Assembly (NCBI GenBank): GCA_019417145.1
Contig: DXVY01000021.1
Span: 1 to 15,695, forward strand
Reading direction: 5' to 3'
From: Clostridiales bacterium
Lineage (GTDB): Bacteria; Bacillota; Clostridia; Oscillospirales; Acutalibacteraceae
DNA: 15,695 nt
Below the pieces are notes generated by a model that saw only the letters and a program-made list of their open reading frames with translations, did not search any database and was not told the origin of the DNA. This document shows, in pieces, positions 7,166-13,683 of this stretch. The position numbers and the translations under genes are program-made. Each line of letters begins with the position of its first letter. The first letter of the stretch is position 1.

Positions 7166-7208
7166 CCGCGTATGCGGGAAATATCCAAATAGGATGGAGG
7201 AACATGAG

Positions 7209-8618
7209 ATGAGCGTTGCAAACGGTCTTGCGAGACTGGCGGCCGAAAAGGGTGCGTTGGCGGATAGCGCCGCCCGCAAGCGGCTGGCTGGTCTGTTTGA
7301 CGAGGGCAGTTTCACCGAGCTGGATCGGTTCGCCAAAAATGGGGAGACGCCCGGCGAGGTCATCACGGCGTACGGCAGCATCGCCGGCGCCCCGGCCTAT
7401 GCCTTTTCCCAGGATGTGAGCGTGGCTTCGGGGGCCATGGGCCGGGTGCAGGCGGGCAAGATCGCCCGCGTGTACGACCTGGCCGCCGAGAACGGTCTTC
7501 CGGTAGTGGGCGTTTATGATTCCAACGGCGCCCATCTGGACGAGGGGACCGACGCGCTGGCCGCCTATGGGGAGCTGATTAGGAAGGCCAACCGCCTTTC
7601 CGGGGTGGTGCCGCAGATATCGGTGGTGCTGGGGGCCTGTATCGGTACGTCGGCCCTGCTGGCCAGCCTTGCGGATGTGACCGTTATGTCCAAGGACGCG
7701 GTGTTTTACTGTGTTTCTCCCGCCATTGCGGGGGATAAGTCCGGCAGGGTGGGGTCGGCCGCCGCTGCCGCTGCCGCCGGTACGGCCCATGTAGTGGCCG
7801 AGGATGAGGCGGGCGCCCTGGAGACGGTCCGGGAGCTTTTGAGCCTGCTGCCCGGCAACAATCTGTCGGTGGGCCCCATGGCCGATCCTGTGGCTCCCGC
7901 AGTGGACGCCGCGACCCTCAAGGCGGGGGACCGCCAATTGACCGTGCTGGAGGCCGTGGCCGACGCCGGCAGCCTGTTGGAGCTGTCCGCCGCCTACGGC
8001 TCGGCCGCGCATACCGCCCTCTGCCGTGTCACCGGCAATCCCGTGGGCGTGGTCGCCTGCGACGGGGAGAACGAGGGCCGGCTGGATGCGGCCGCGGCGA
8101 CCAAGATCGCCCGGTTTGTCCGTATGTGCGACGCTTTTTCTATACCGGTTATAACCTTTGTGGACACCGCTGGCTTTGTGGCCGATAAGGAGAGCGAACT
8201 TTCGGGAAGCGTGAAAGAGGCGGCCCTGCTTACCCATGCGTATGCCGAGGCAACCACCCAAAAGATCGCGGTGATCACCGGCAAGGCCTATGGTCCGGCC
8301 TATATCGCCTTGGCCGGCCGCGCGTCGGGGACCGATGTGGTCTATGCCTGGCCCGACGCGACTGTTTCGGCATTGGAGCCGCTGACCGCCGTTTCGGTGC
8401 TTTACAAGGATCGAATCCTTGCCGGCGAGAAGCGGGAGGACCTGGCCGCCGCGTATGCGGCTGATGCGGCGTCCCCCTTTGAGGCCGCGGCAAAGGGGCA
8501 CATCGACGATGTGATTGAGCCGGCCGAAACCTATCAGCGGATTGTGAATGCTTTGGATATGCTTTCGGGCAAACGGGTTTCCACCATGGATAAAAAGCAT
8601 TCCAACATGCCCTTATAA
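7209..8618 (+). CDS. Acyl-CoA carboxyltransferase subunit (MmdA/12S-like, divergent)
   Basis: A 469-residue crotonase-fold carboxyltransferase of the kind that moves a carboxyl group between carboxybiotin and an acyl-CoA (methylmalonyl-, acetyl- or glutaconyl-CoA type). Seen: SNGAHLDEGTDALAAYG and LSGVVPQISVVLGACIG in the N-terminal half; FSIPVITFVDTAGFVADKESE, KIAVITGKAYGPAYIAL and VYAWPDATVSALEP in the C-terminal half. Classical members are about 510 residues and carry GGARIQEG, GPCAGG, DTPGF and KAYGGAY; here these are changed (GAHLDEG, GACIGT, DTAGF, KAYGPAY), so this is a divergent subfamily. The start at 7209 is set by GGAGG at 7196-7200; the ATG at 7194 overlaps that site. It is followed by genes for a biotin carrier and an OadA-type subunit. 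Substrate not determinable. Confidence 0.85.
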   Translation: MSVANGLARLAAEKGALADSAARKRLAGLFDEGSFTELDRFAKNGETPGEVITAYGSIAGAPAYAFSQDVSVASGAMGRVQAGKIARVYDLAAENGLPVVGVYDSNGAHLDEGTDALAAYGELIRKANRLSGVVPQISVVLGACIGTSALLASLADVTVMSKDAVFYCVSPAIAGDKSGRVGSAAAAAAAGTAHVVAEDEAGALETVRELLSLLPGNNLSVGPMADPVAPAVDAATLKAGDRQLTVLEAVADAGSLLELSAAYGSAAHTALCRVTGNPVGVVACDGENEGRLDAAAATKIARFVRMCDAFSIPVITFVDTAGFVADKESELSGSVKEAALLTHAYAEATTQKIAVITGKAYGPAYIALAGRASGTDVVYAWPDATVSALEPLTAVSVLYKDRILAGEKREDLAAAYAADAASPFEAAAKGHIDDVIEPAETYQRIVNALDMLSGKRVSTMDKKHSNMPL

Positions 8619-8875
8619 GACTAGAAGCGCCGAGCCGCGCTGCGGCGAAATAATCCTTAGAGCGCAGGAATCGTTGGTAGCGGCGGCAACGCCGCGTGAC
8701 GATTCTGGAGCGTAATGGATTCTTTCGCCACCAGCAGCGCGTGCGAGGCGTGACATAGAAGCGCCGAGCCAGGCTGCCCTGGAAAATGACCGTCTCGGGG
8801 GAAGGCTGGTCGCAAGATCGATGATAACAATATACCGCGTCGGCACCCGGCGCGTCAAACAGGAGGTAAACGGAA
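8619..8875 (+). ncRNA. Structured intergenic element (candidate cis-acting RNA), class unknown
   Basis: No reading frame here looks coding. By eye, 8628-8750 folds into one long arm. The base is CGCC-GA-GC-CGCGCTGC (8628-8643) against GCAGCGCG-T-GC-GA-GGCG (8734-8750), with a tandem G-A step. Next, GGCGAAATAATCC (8644-8656) pairs with GGATTCTTTCGCC (8717-8729), 12 of 13 positions. Then comes a symmetric 11x11 internal loop, GAATCGT/ACGATTC (8668-8674 with 8699-8705), and GCGGCG/CGCCGC (8680-8695) closed by a GCAA tetraloop. A 15-nt direct repeat, TAGAAGCGCCGAGCC, occurs at 8622-8636 and 8756-8770. Smaller hairpins follow: CCAGG/CCTGG (8769-8782) and GACC/GGTC (8788-8811). An imperfectly palindromic mobile element (MITE) is the main alternative. 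Confidence 0.65.
8836..8854 (+). promoter_or_regulatory. Hairpin just upstream of the biotin-carrier ribosome site
   Basis: CGCGTCGG (8836-8843) pairs with CCGGCGCG (8847-8854) around CAC, eight pairs including one G-U. It ends six bases before AGGAGG (8861-8866). No T-run follows, so it is not a terminator; control of translation or mRNA protection is possible. Confidence 0.5.
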
Positions 8876-9241
8876 ATGAAACAACTGAAAGTGACCGTAA
8901 ACGGCAAGACCTATGACGTGCAGGTGGAGGAGGTAGGCGCGTCTGTGGCCCCCGCTGCCGCCTCTGCGCCGGCGGCTCCGGCTGCGGCTGCTGCGCCCGC
9001 AAAAGACCCGGCGGCTCCGGCGGGCGAGGGCGAAGCCATTGCAGCCCCTATGCCGGGCACGGTGATGTCGGTGAGCGTGACTGCCGGCCAGGCCGTCAAG
9101 AAGGGCGACGTGCTGGTGGTACTGGAGGCTATGAAGATGGAAAACGAGATCATGGCGCCCCATGACGGCACCGTAGCCGCGGTGCTGGTGGCCAAGGGCG
9201 AGGCCGTGGAGTCCGGCCAGACCATGCTGACACTGCAATAG
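8876..9241 (+). CDS. Biotin carboxyl carrier protein (biotin/lipoyl attachment domain)
   Basis: A 121-residue carrier that swings carboxybiotin between two carboxyltransferases (1.3S / GcdC / MmdC type). The N-terminus MKQLKVTVNGKTYDVQVEEV is typical of such carriers. It is followed by a flexible Ala-Pro linker (about 24-50) and a biotinyl domain (54-121) with the attachment motif EAMKMEN, Lys87 being the biotinylated residue. The second half of the barrel, GTVAAVLVAKGEAVESGQ, is intact. The start ATG follows AGGAGG at 8861-8866. It sits between the two carboxyltransferase genes and is preceded by an unusual structured region, suggesting separate control of carrier level. Confidence 0.93.
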   Translation: MKQLKVTVNGKTYDVQVEEVGASVAPAAASAPAAPAAAAAPAKDPAAPAGEGEAIAAPMPGTVMSVSVTAGQAVKKGDVLVVLEAMKMENEIMAPHDGTVAAVLVAKGEAVESGQTMLTLQ

Positions 9242-9594
9242 CAGCGGCGGGCCGTGCCCGCTCCCAGTCGTTCTGTGCCTGGGTGGTGGGGTTCCCTTTG
9301 TTGGCTCGGTAACTATACCGTTCGGGCAGGGTTCCCTTTGGTTTGGCCGTGCCCGCTCCCAGTCGTTCTGTGCCTGGGTGGTGGGGTTCCCTTTGTTGGC
9401 TCGGTAACTATACCGTTCGAGCAGGGTTCCTTTTGATTTGGCCGTGCCCGCTCCCGGACGCGGGTAGCTGTGGATACGGGGGCGGAAGGCCCGGCGGCTA
9501 TATCCGGGAATGCGCGGCCATAACCCACAGGGCCCGCAATAGGGCGCGCATGGAAAATAGATGGAATATAGATAGAAAAAAGAGGTGCTGCCAA
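9242..9594. other. Intergenic region between biotin carrier and OadA-type gene
   Basis: These 353 bases hold a tandem array (9251-9455) and then about 140 bases leading to the OadA ribosome site (AGAGGTG, near 9581). I see no clear promoter or terminator. An open frame from 9343 in phase with oadA runs through the array and is not a credible N-terminal extension. Confidence 0.5.
9251..9455. repeat. Tandem repeat array, period 95 bp, two full copies plus a partial third
   Basis: GCCGTGCCCGCTCCC starts at 9251, 9346 and 9441, a spacing of exactly 95. The two full copies are nearly identical; the differences lie around 9410-9436. Each unit contains GGTTCCCTTTG or a close variant twice and CGGTA-ACTA-TACCG, a small hairpin. 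The third copy diverges after the first 15 bases into CGGACGC, which resembles the start of the 5435-5790 units. Confidence 0.92.
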
Positions 9595-10992
9595 ATGGCG
9601 CGAGTAGGAATAACCGAAACGGTGCTGCGGGACGCCCATCAGTCCCTGATCGCCACCCGCATGCCCATCGAGGATATGCTGCCCATGCTGGAGCCGCTGG
9701 ATAAAATCGGCTTCCACTCTCTGGAGTGCTGGGGCGGCGCGACCTTTGACGCCTGTCTCCGGTTCCTGGACGAGGACCCGTGGGACCGGCTGCGGACCAT
9801 TCGCAAGGCCTGCCCCAACACCAAGCTGCAAATGCTCTTCCGGGGCCAGAACATGCTGGGCTACCGGCACTATGCGGATGATGTGGTGGAGTATTTCGTG
9901 CAGAAATCGGTGGCCAACGGCATCGATATCCTGCGGATTTTCGACGCGCTCAACGACATCCGCAATCTAGAGACCGCTATCAAGGCCTGCAAGAAGGAGG
10001 GCGCCCACATGCAGGCCGCCATCTCCTACACCACCGGCCCGGTCTTTGATTTGGAGTATTACGCCAAATACGCAAAGCAGTTGGCCGACGCGGGCGCGGA
10101 TTCCATCTGTATCAAGGATATGGCCGGCCTGCTCACGCCCTACAGTGTGGGCGACCTGGTCAAAACGGTAAAGGAAGCCGGCAAGGTGCCGGTGCAGGTC
10201 CATAGCCATTATACCTCCGGCCTTGCCTCTATGGTCATGATGAAGGCCGTGGAGGCCGGCGCAGACGTTATCGATACCGCCATGTCTCCCCTGGCCCTGG
10301 GCACCTCCCATCCGGCCACCGAGTCGATGGTGGCCGCTTTGAAGGGTACCGAATACGATACCGGGCTGAACCTGGAGGCCCTGGCCGACATTGCCAAGTA
10401 CGTGGATACCCTCAGGGAGAAGTATTTGGAAAGCGGCCTGTTAAATCCCAAGATGCTCAAGGTGGACGCCAAGACCCTTTTGTATCAGGTGCCGGGCGGC
10501 ATGCTGTCCAACCTGGTCAGCCAGCTCAAGCAGGCGGGCAAGGAGGATCAGCTGCCGGAAGTGCTGGCCGAGGTCCCGCGGGTGCGGGCCGATTGCGGCT
10601 ATCCGCCCTTGGTGACCCCCTCGTCCCAGATCGTGGGCACCCAGGCGGTATTCAACGTCATCACCGGCGAACGGTATAAGATGGTGACCAAGGAATTCAA
10701 GGGCATTGTCCGGGGAGAGTACGGCCGGACGCCCATCGCCATCGACCCGGATTTCCGTAAGAAGATCATCGGGGATGAGGCGCCCATTGACTGCCGGCCG
10801 GCCGATCTTCTGGAGCCCGAGCTGGAAAAGCTGAAGAAGGAGTGCGCGCCCTGGACCCAGCAGGAGGAAGACGTGCTGTCCTACGCCCAGTTCGGCCAGG
10901 TGGCCGTCAAGTTCTTCGAGCAGCGGGATAATAAGAAGTATAAGGTGGACGCCGCCCACGCCGATATAGAAAACAAGGTCCATCCCGTGTAA
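9595..10992 (+). CDS. oadA: Oxaloacetate decarboxylase alpha / pyruvate carboxylase subunit B family carboxyltransferase (5S-like)
   Basis: A TIM-barrel carboxyltransferase that transfers CO2 between biotin and pyruvate/oxaloacetate. The 465-residue protein opens with VGITETVLRDAHQSLIATRM. Family residues seen are the metal ligand Asp13 (LRDAHQS), the carbamylated lysine Lys174 (CIKDMAGLL), and His203 and His205 (VHSHYTSG). Further family blocks are DTAMSPLALGTSHPATE and VPGGMLSNLVSQLKQ. The biotinyl domain that ends many OadA proteins is absent; it is supplied by the separate carrier encoded upstream. The start at 9595 follows AGAGGTG and coincides with the family N-terminus. No beta or gamma sodium-pump subunit is in the window, so a transcarboxylase (5S) role is as plausible as a decarboxylase role. 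Confidence 0.92.
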   Translation: MARVGITETVLRDAHQSLIATRMPIEDMLPMLEPLDKIGFHSLECWGGATFDACLRFLDEDPWDRLRTIRKACPNTKLQMLFRGQNMLGYRHYADDVVEYFVQKSVANGIDILRIFDALNDIRNLETAIKACKKEGAHMQAAISYTTGPVFDLEYYAKYAKQLADAGADSICIKDMAGLLTPYSVGDLVKTVKEAGKVPVQVHSHYTSGLASMVMMKAVEAGADVIDTAMSPLALGTSHPATESMVAALKGTEYDTGLNLEALADIAKYVDTLREKYLESGLLNPKMLKVDAKTLLYQVPGGMLSNLVSQLKQAGKEDQLPEVLAEVPRVRADCGYPPLVTPSSQIVGTQAVFNVITGERYKMVTKEFKGIVRGEYGRTPIAIDPDFRKKIIGDEAPIDCRPADLLEPELEKLKKECAPWTQQEEDVLSYAQFGQVAVKFFEQRDNKKYKVDAAHADIENKVHPV

Positions 10993-11049
10993 AGCGTGGA
11001 GGCGCGACGTATGAGGCGGTAATTTGTCCATGTTCCCGTAGGTTGGCCC

Positions 11050-11078
11050 TTGCAATTTTTCTGAATATATGATATAGT
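11050..11078 (+). promoter_or_regulatory. Sigma-A promoter of secG
   Basis: TTGCAA (11050-11055) and TATAGT (11073-11078), spacer 17. The secG ATG at 11156 is preceded by GGAGGTGA at 11138-11145. Confidence 0.8.
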
Positions 11079-11155
11079 AATCTGGTAATGAAAAATTAGC
11101 TGGCCTGTCCAGTGGAATATCCGGCAGTACCGGGTACGGAGGTGACAAAAGCTCA

Positions 11156-11404
11156 ATGGTTGTTGCAGAAATTATTGTAGGCGCGCTGATCCTGGTTTTG
11201 TCCATTGTGATCATCGCGGTGGTGCTGTTGCAGCAGGGCCGCCGTGCCGGTATAACCGGCGCCATCTCCGGCGGCGCGGATACCTTCCTGTCCAAGAACA
11301 AGGCCCGCACGGTGGATGCGTCCCTGGCCCGCTGGACCAAGTATTTCGCCATCGCCTTTTTTGTTCTGGTAATCGTGGCTAACGTGATTGCCCTGAATAT
11401 GTAG
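11156..11404 (+). CDS. secG: Preprotein translocase subunit SecG
   Basis: An 82-residue component of the SecYEG protein-export channel. Two transmembrane helices (about 3-24 and 61-81) flank a cytoplasmic loop. The loop carries the SecG pattern VVLLQQGRRAGITGAISGGADTFLSKNKA (from residue 22 on), with the conserved Leu-Leu-Gln-Gln and the Gly-rich segment. The length is normal. It has its own promoter and ribosome site and ends at a strong hairpin, so it is probably a single-gene transcript. Confidence 0.95.
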   Translation: MVVAEIIVGALILVLSIVIIAVVLLQQGRRAGITGAISGGADTFLSKNKARTVDASLARWTKYFAIAFFVLVIVANVIALNM

Positions 11405-11416
11405 TAAAAACAGAAG

Positions 11417-11452
11417 AACGCCCCGGCTGTCGGCTGACAGTCGGGGCGTTTT
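11417..11452 (+). terminator. Strong intrinsic terminator after secG
   Basis: AACGCCCCGGCTGTC (11417-11431) and GACAGTCGGGGCGTT (11436-11450) form 15 pairs with one G-U and a GGCT loop, running into TTTT. It begins 12 bases after the secG stop. Confidence 0.92.
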
Positions 11453-11470
11453 CCTGCCGCTAAAGCCACA

Positions 11471-11507
11471 TAGGAAGGCCGGCGCCTAGAGGGCGCCGGC
11501 CTTCCTA
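11471..11507. terminator. Second perfect hairpin after secG, without a T-run
   Basis: TAGGAAGGCCGGCGCC (11471-11486) and GGCGCCGGCCTTCCTA (11492-11507) form a perfect 16-bp stem around TAGAG. Neither strand shows an adjacent T-run, so its role as a terminator is doubtful. From 11508 to 11655 I see nothing recognisable. Confidence 0.6.
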
Positions 11508-11655
11508 TCGCCTTTCCGGGCTCCTTTACGCCGCCTGTTTTAGGGGTGTTCCGGCCATCCGCGCCGTACCGCCCGGCCGCCCTTTTTGGGGGGCGCGCCC
11601 GGTCCATCCCGTCCTATACAGCTCGCCGGTTCCGGTTGTTTTGGGGATAATCTGA

Positions 11656-11684
11656 TTGCCAATCCACCCCGGTTGTGCTACAAT
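11656..11684 (+). promoter_or_regulatory. Sigma-A promoter of the sseB-like gene
   Basis: TTGCCA (11656-11661) and TACAAT (11679-11684), spacer 17; AGGAGAG lies ahead of the ATG at 11733. Confidence 0.78.
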
Positions 11685-11732
11685 AGAAGAGCTTTGCACC
11701 CCTTGTAAAAATGATAATAGGAGAGAAACCAT

Positions 11733-12521
11733 ATGTATTTCAGTGACGAGACCGTGGAAAATCCCGCCTTTGGGGAAGCCATGCGCCGCCTGCGCCAGGA
11801 GGCCAGCCCGGAAAACCAGGGACGCCTGTTGCAGGAGCTGGCCCTGCGGACCCGATTCATCCTGCCGGTGATGCTGTCCAAGCCCGCCGCGCGCAATAAG
11901 GAAGGCCGGCTGGTCGTTCCGCCGGATGCCACAGCCCGCGTTGCCCTGCTCACCGGCGGGGACGGAAAGCATTATTTTCCCGCCTTTACCAACCGGCAGG
12001 AATGGGAAAAATGGCGGGCCCACCAAGGCCAGAATATGGCGGTGGCCCAATTTGACGATTATGTGGAGCTGCTGGATAAGGATCCGGCCGTGTCCGGCGT
12101 GGTCATCGACGCCTTTGGGGACAGCTATATGCTCACCCGGGAGGAAATAGGCCGCCTCAAGGGCATCAAGGATTCCATGAAGGTCGCGGGCCGGGAGGAA
12201 AGACTGGAGGTGGGGACTACGGTCCGGCTGGAGGCGCCCGAAAAGGCCGAGGCCTTGGAGCAGGCCCTGGGCAGGTATTTTAGGACCCAGCCCGGCGTTC
12301 GCGCCGCCTACCTCCGGATGATGGAAAAGGAGGGGGAGCGGAGCTATCTTCTGGTCCTCAGCTGCAACGGAAGCTTTGACAGGGCGGTGGCCGACGGCGC
12401 GGCCAAGGCTGCCGCGCCCTACCTGAACGGCGTCAACCTGCGTATCGCCCCCGCCCTTTCCGAGCTGGGGGAGCGGGTGTCCCGGTCGACCCAGCCCTTT
12501 TACACCGCGGCCGGGCGGTAA
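11733..12521 (+). CDS. sseB: SseB family protein (enhanced serine sensitivity protein-like)
   Basis: A 262-residue soluble protein resembling the two-part SseB family. The N-terminal SseB domain covers about 5-135, with FGEAMRRLRQEASPENQGRLLQEL, ILPVMLS, HYFPAFTNRQEWEKW and VVIDAFGDSYMLTREEI. A C-terminal domain follows at about 155-258 (VRLEAPEKAEALEQALGRYFRTQPGVRAAYLRMM...). SseB was named from an Escherichia coli phenotype; its biochemical role is not established. It has its own promoter and a terminator 110 bases downstream, so it is probably transcribed alone. No membrane segment or signal peptide is seen. Confidence 0.8.
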   Translation: MYFSDETVENPAFGEAMRRLRQEASPENQGRLLQELALRTRFILPVMLSKPAARNKEGRLVVPPDATARVALLTGGDGKHYFPAFTNRQEWEKWRAHQGQNMAVAQFDDYVELLDKDPAVSGVVIDAFGDSYMLTREEIGRLKGIKDSMKVAGREERLEVGTTVRLEAPEKAEALEQALGRYFRTQPGVRAAYLRMMEKEGERSYLLVLSCNGSFDRAVADGAAKAAAPYLNGVNLRIAPALSELGERVSRSTQPFYTAAGR

Positions 12522-12630
12522 CGTGCGCCGGCCTAACTGTCTCCCGGCGGGCCCGCTTGCATAACGTGTGGGGCATGCCGTCCGGAACCGTTCTTATGGC
12601 CGCTTGGCGGCGGTATATAAAAGAAGCCGA

Positions 12631-12669
12631 TGGGGCGCCATCCGTTAAGGAGGGCGCCCCAAACTTTTT
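12631..12669 (+). terminator. Intrinsic terminator after the sseB-like gene
   Basis: TGGGGCGCC (12631-12639) pairs with GGCGCCCCA (12653-12661), then AAC and a T-run (TTTTT). The remaining gap up to 12807 is AT-richer and holds no convincing gene. Confidence 0.85.
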
Positions 12670-12807
12670 AGGCAGTTTACATTTCTATAATGAGCGGGAT
12701 TTTGGTGTCAAAATCCGACGCTCGCTACACCGAGGGAAGCGATATCGCCATTCACATAAGAGTGCACCGGCAAATTTTATAAAATAGCGATTTCCGTCTC
12801 TGATCCA

Positions 12808-13680
12808 CTAGTTGTATGTCTCGATTTCGCTTTCATAAAACTGTTCCTGAAAATGGACCGCTTTTAAAATTTCCTTTTGATCGAAATTTAATCCTGTAGG
12901 CGCGGCCACAAGCTTATCTTCCACATCGTTATGGCGATGAACGATTCCGATAATACGAGCCGTGTATTCTTCCACCGGAACATCTACGCCAAGCAAATAC
13001 ACATCCAGTTCTTCCCCATCACCGCCCAATACATGCGGCATGTACCCGTAATTGATAGGATAGATGAGGTCGGGGTGTTTCGGGTGCATGCTTCCCATAG
13101 GTCTGTCTATTTTAATATTTACTATTTTTCCAAGATAGGATTTTACAAGTGCTTTTCTCAAAGTATAAACGATAAAATCGTGTTTTCCCCTGAGATACTT
13201 TTCTCTACCATTATCAATGGGAGCTTGCAGGGCAAGGGATACCTTTAGCTCTTCATACGCTTTTGCAACCGAAGGTGTGTTGTTCAGATAGTCTCTGAAG
13301 TTTATGTAATTTATCCAATCCATACTATTTGTAAGGACAACATGGATAAAATGAGTTTGCAAATCACCCGTGCCTTCATAAAAGCTACCCGACGCAAATA
13401 GCAACTGGTCCCCAAAATCTGGCTTTGACCTAAGATAAAAGCCTTGGTCTTCTAAATCCTTTTGAAAAGCGAGAATATCCTGAAAATCATCAACTGCAAG
13501 CGCAATATCAATAATCGGCTTGGCTTTTATCGACAGTATGGATGTGCTTCCTACGTGCTGTATATCTTTAATGACATTGCCCAGTATCTTCTTTAAACGA
13601 GAAATGGTATTCTGGGCCTCCGTTTCCCATTCTTTTTCGTGTTCATACAGTTTAACAGTTCCTCGTTTTAATCCAATCAT
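12808..13680 (-). CDS. GrpB-family nucleotidyltransferase-like protein fused to a short pyrophosphatase-like domain
   Basis: A 290-residue fusion. Residues 1-172 match the GrpB/UPF0157 family, a predicted nucleotidyltransferase fold: LYEHEKEWETEAQ, then QHVGSTSILSIKAKPIIDIALAV with the GS...D pattern (Gly44-Ser45, Asp58). Residues 173-290 resemble the short family of inorganic pyrophosphatase-like proteins: IDRPMGS, YPINYGYMP (187-195), DGEELDV (201-207), KLVAAPTGL. In classical pyrophosphatases the signature reads D-x-D-P-x-D; here it is D-G-E-E-L-D, so one metal-binding Asp is Glu, and the D-E-x-x-x-D region is also altered. Catalysis is therefore uncertain. Start at 13680 follows GGGAGGGATAGG. 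Codon use is much more AT-rich than in all neighbours, suggesting transfer. No proven function for the fusion. Confidence 0.85.
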   Translation of the reverse strand: MIGLKRGTVKLYEHEKEWETEAQNTISRLKKILGNVIKDIQHVGSTSILSIKAKPIIDIALAVDDFQDILAFQKDLEDQGFYLRSKPDFGDQLLFASGSFYEGTGDLQTHFIHVVLTNSMDWINYINFRDYLNNTPSVAKAYEELKVSLALQAPIDNGREKYLRGKHDFIVYTLRKALVKSYLGKIVNIKIDRPMGSMHPKHPDLIYPINYGYMPHVLGGDGEELDVYLLGVDVPVEEYTARIIGIVHRHNDVEDKLVAAPTGLNFDQKEILKAVHFQEQFYESEIETYN

Positions 13681-13683
13681 TTC

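Noticed and set aside
7059..8600. 513-codon minus-strand open frame
   Set aside because: It is antisense to the carboxyltransferase gene, its His/Gly/Arg-rich composition is a shadow product, and it resembles no family.
8622..8875. Known riboswitch, T-box or tRNA
   Set aside because: I compared it from memory with lysine, glycine, cobalamin, SAM, M-box, fluoride and guanidine classes and with the T-box AGGGUGGNACCGCG; none of their core motifs is present, and no cloverleaf can be drawn.
8619..8875. Missing or degraded oadG-like gene in the gap before the biotin carrier
   Set aside because: No frame shows the single hydrophobic helix plus charged linker of OadG; the region is dominated by inverted repeats instead.
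9343..9594. N-terminal extension of the OadA-type protein
   Set aside because: It would translate the second array; the family N-terminus begins at 9595, where a ribosome site is also present.
10441..11607. 388-codon minus-strand open frame
   Set aside because: It covers the end of oadA, the secG promoter and secG in antisense; both plus-strand genes are certain.
12557..12787. 76-codon open frame after the sseB-like gene
   Set aside because: It runs through a clear terminator hairpin, has no ribosome site and resembles nothing I know; its 3' half lies in the AT-rich insert edge.
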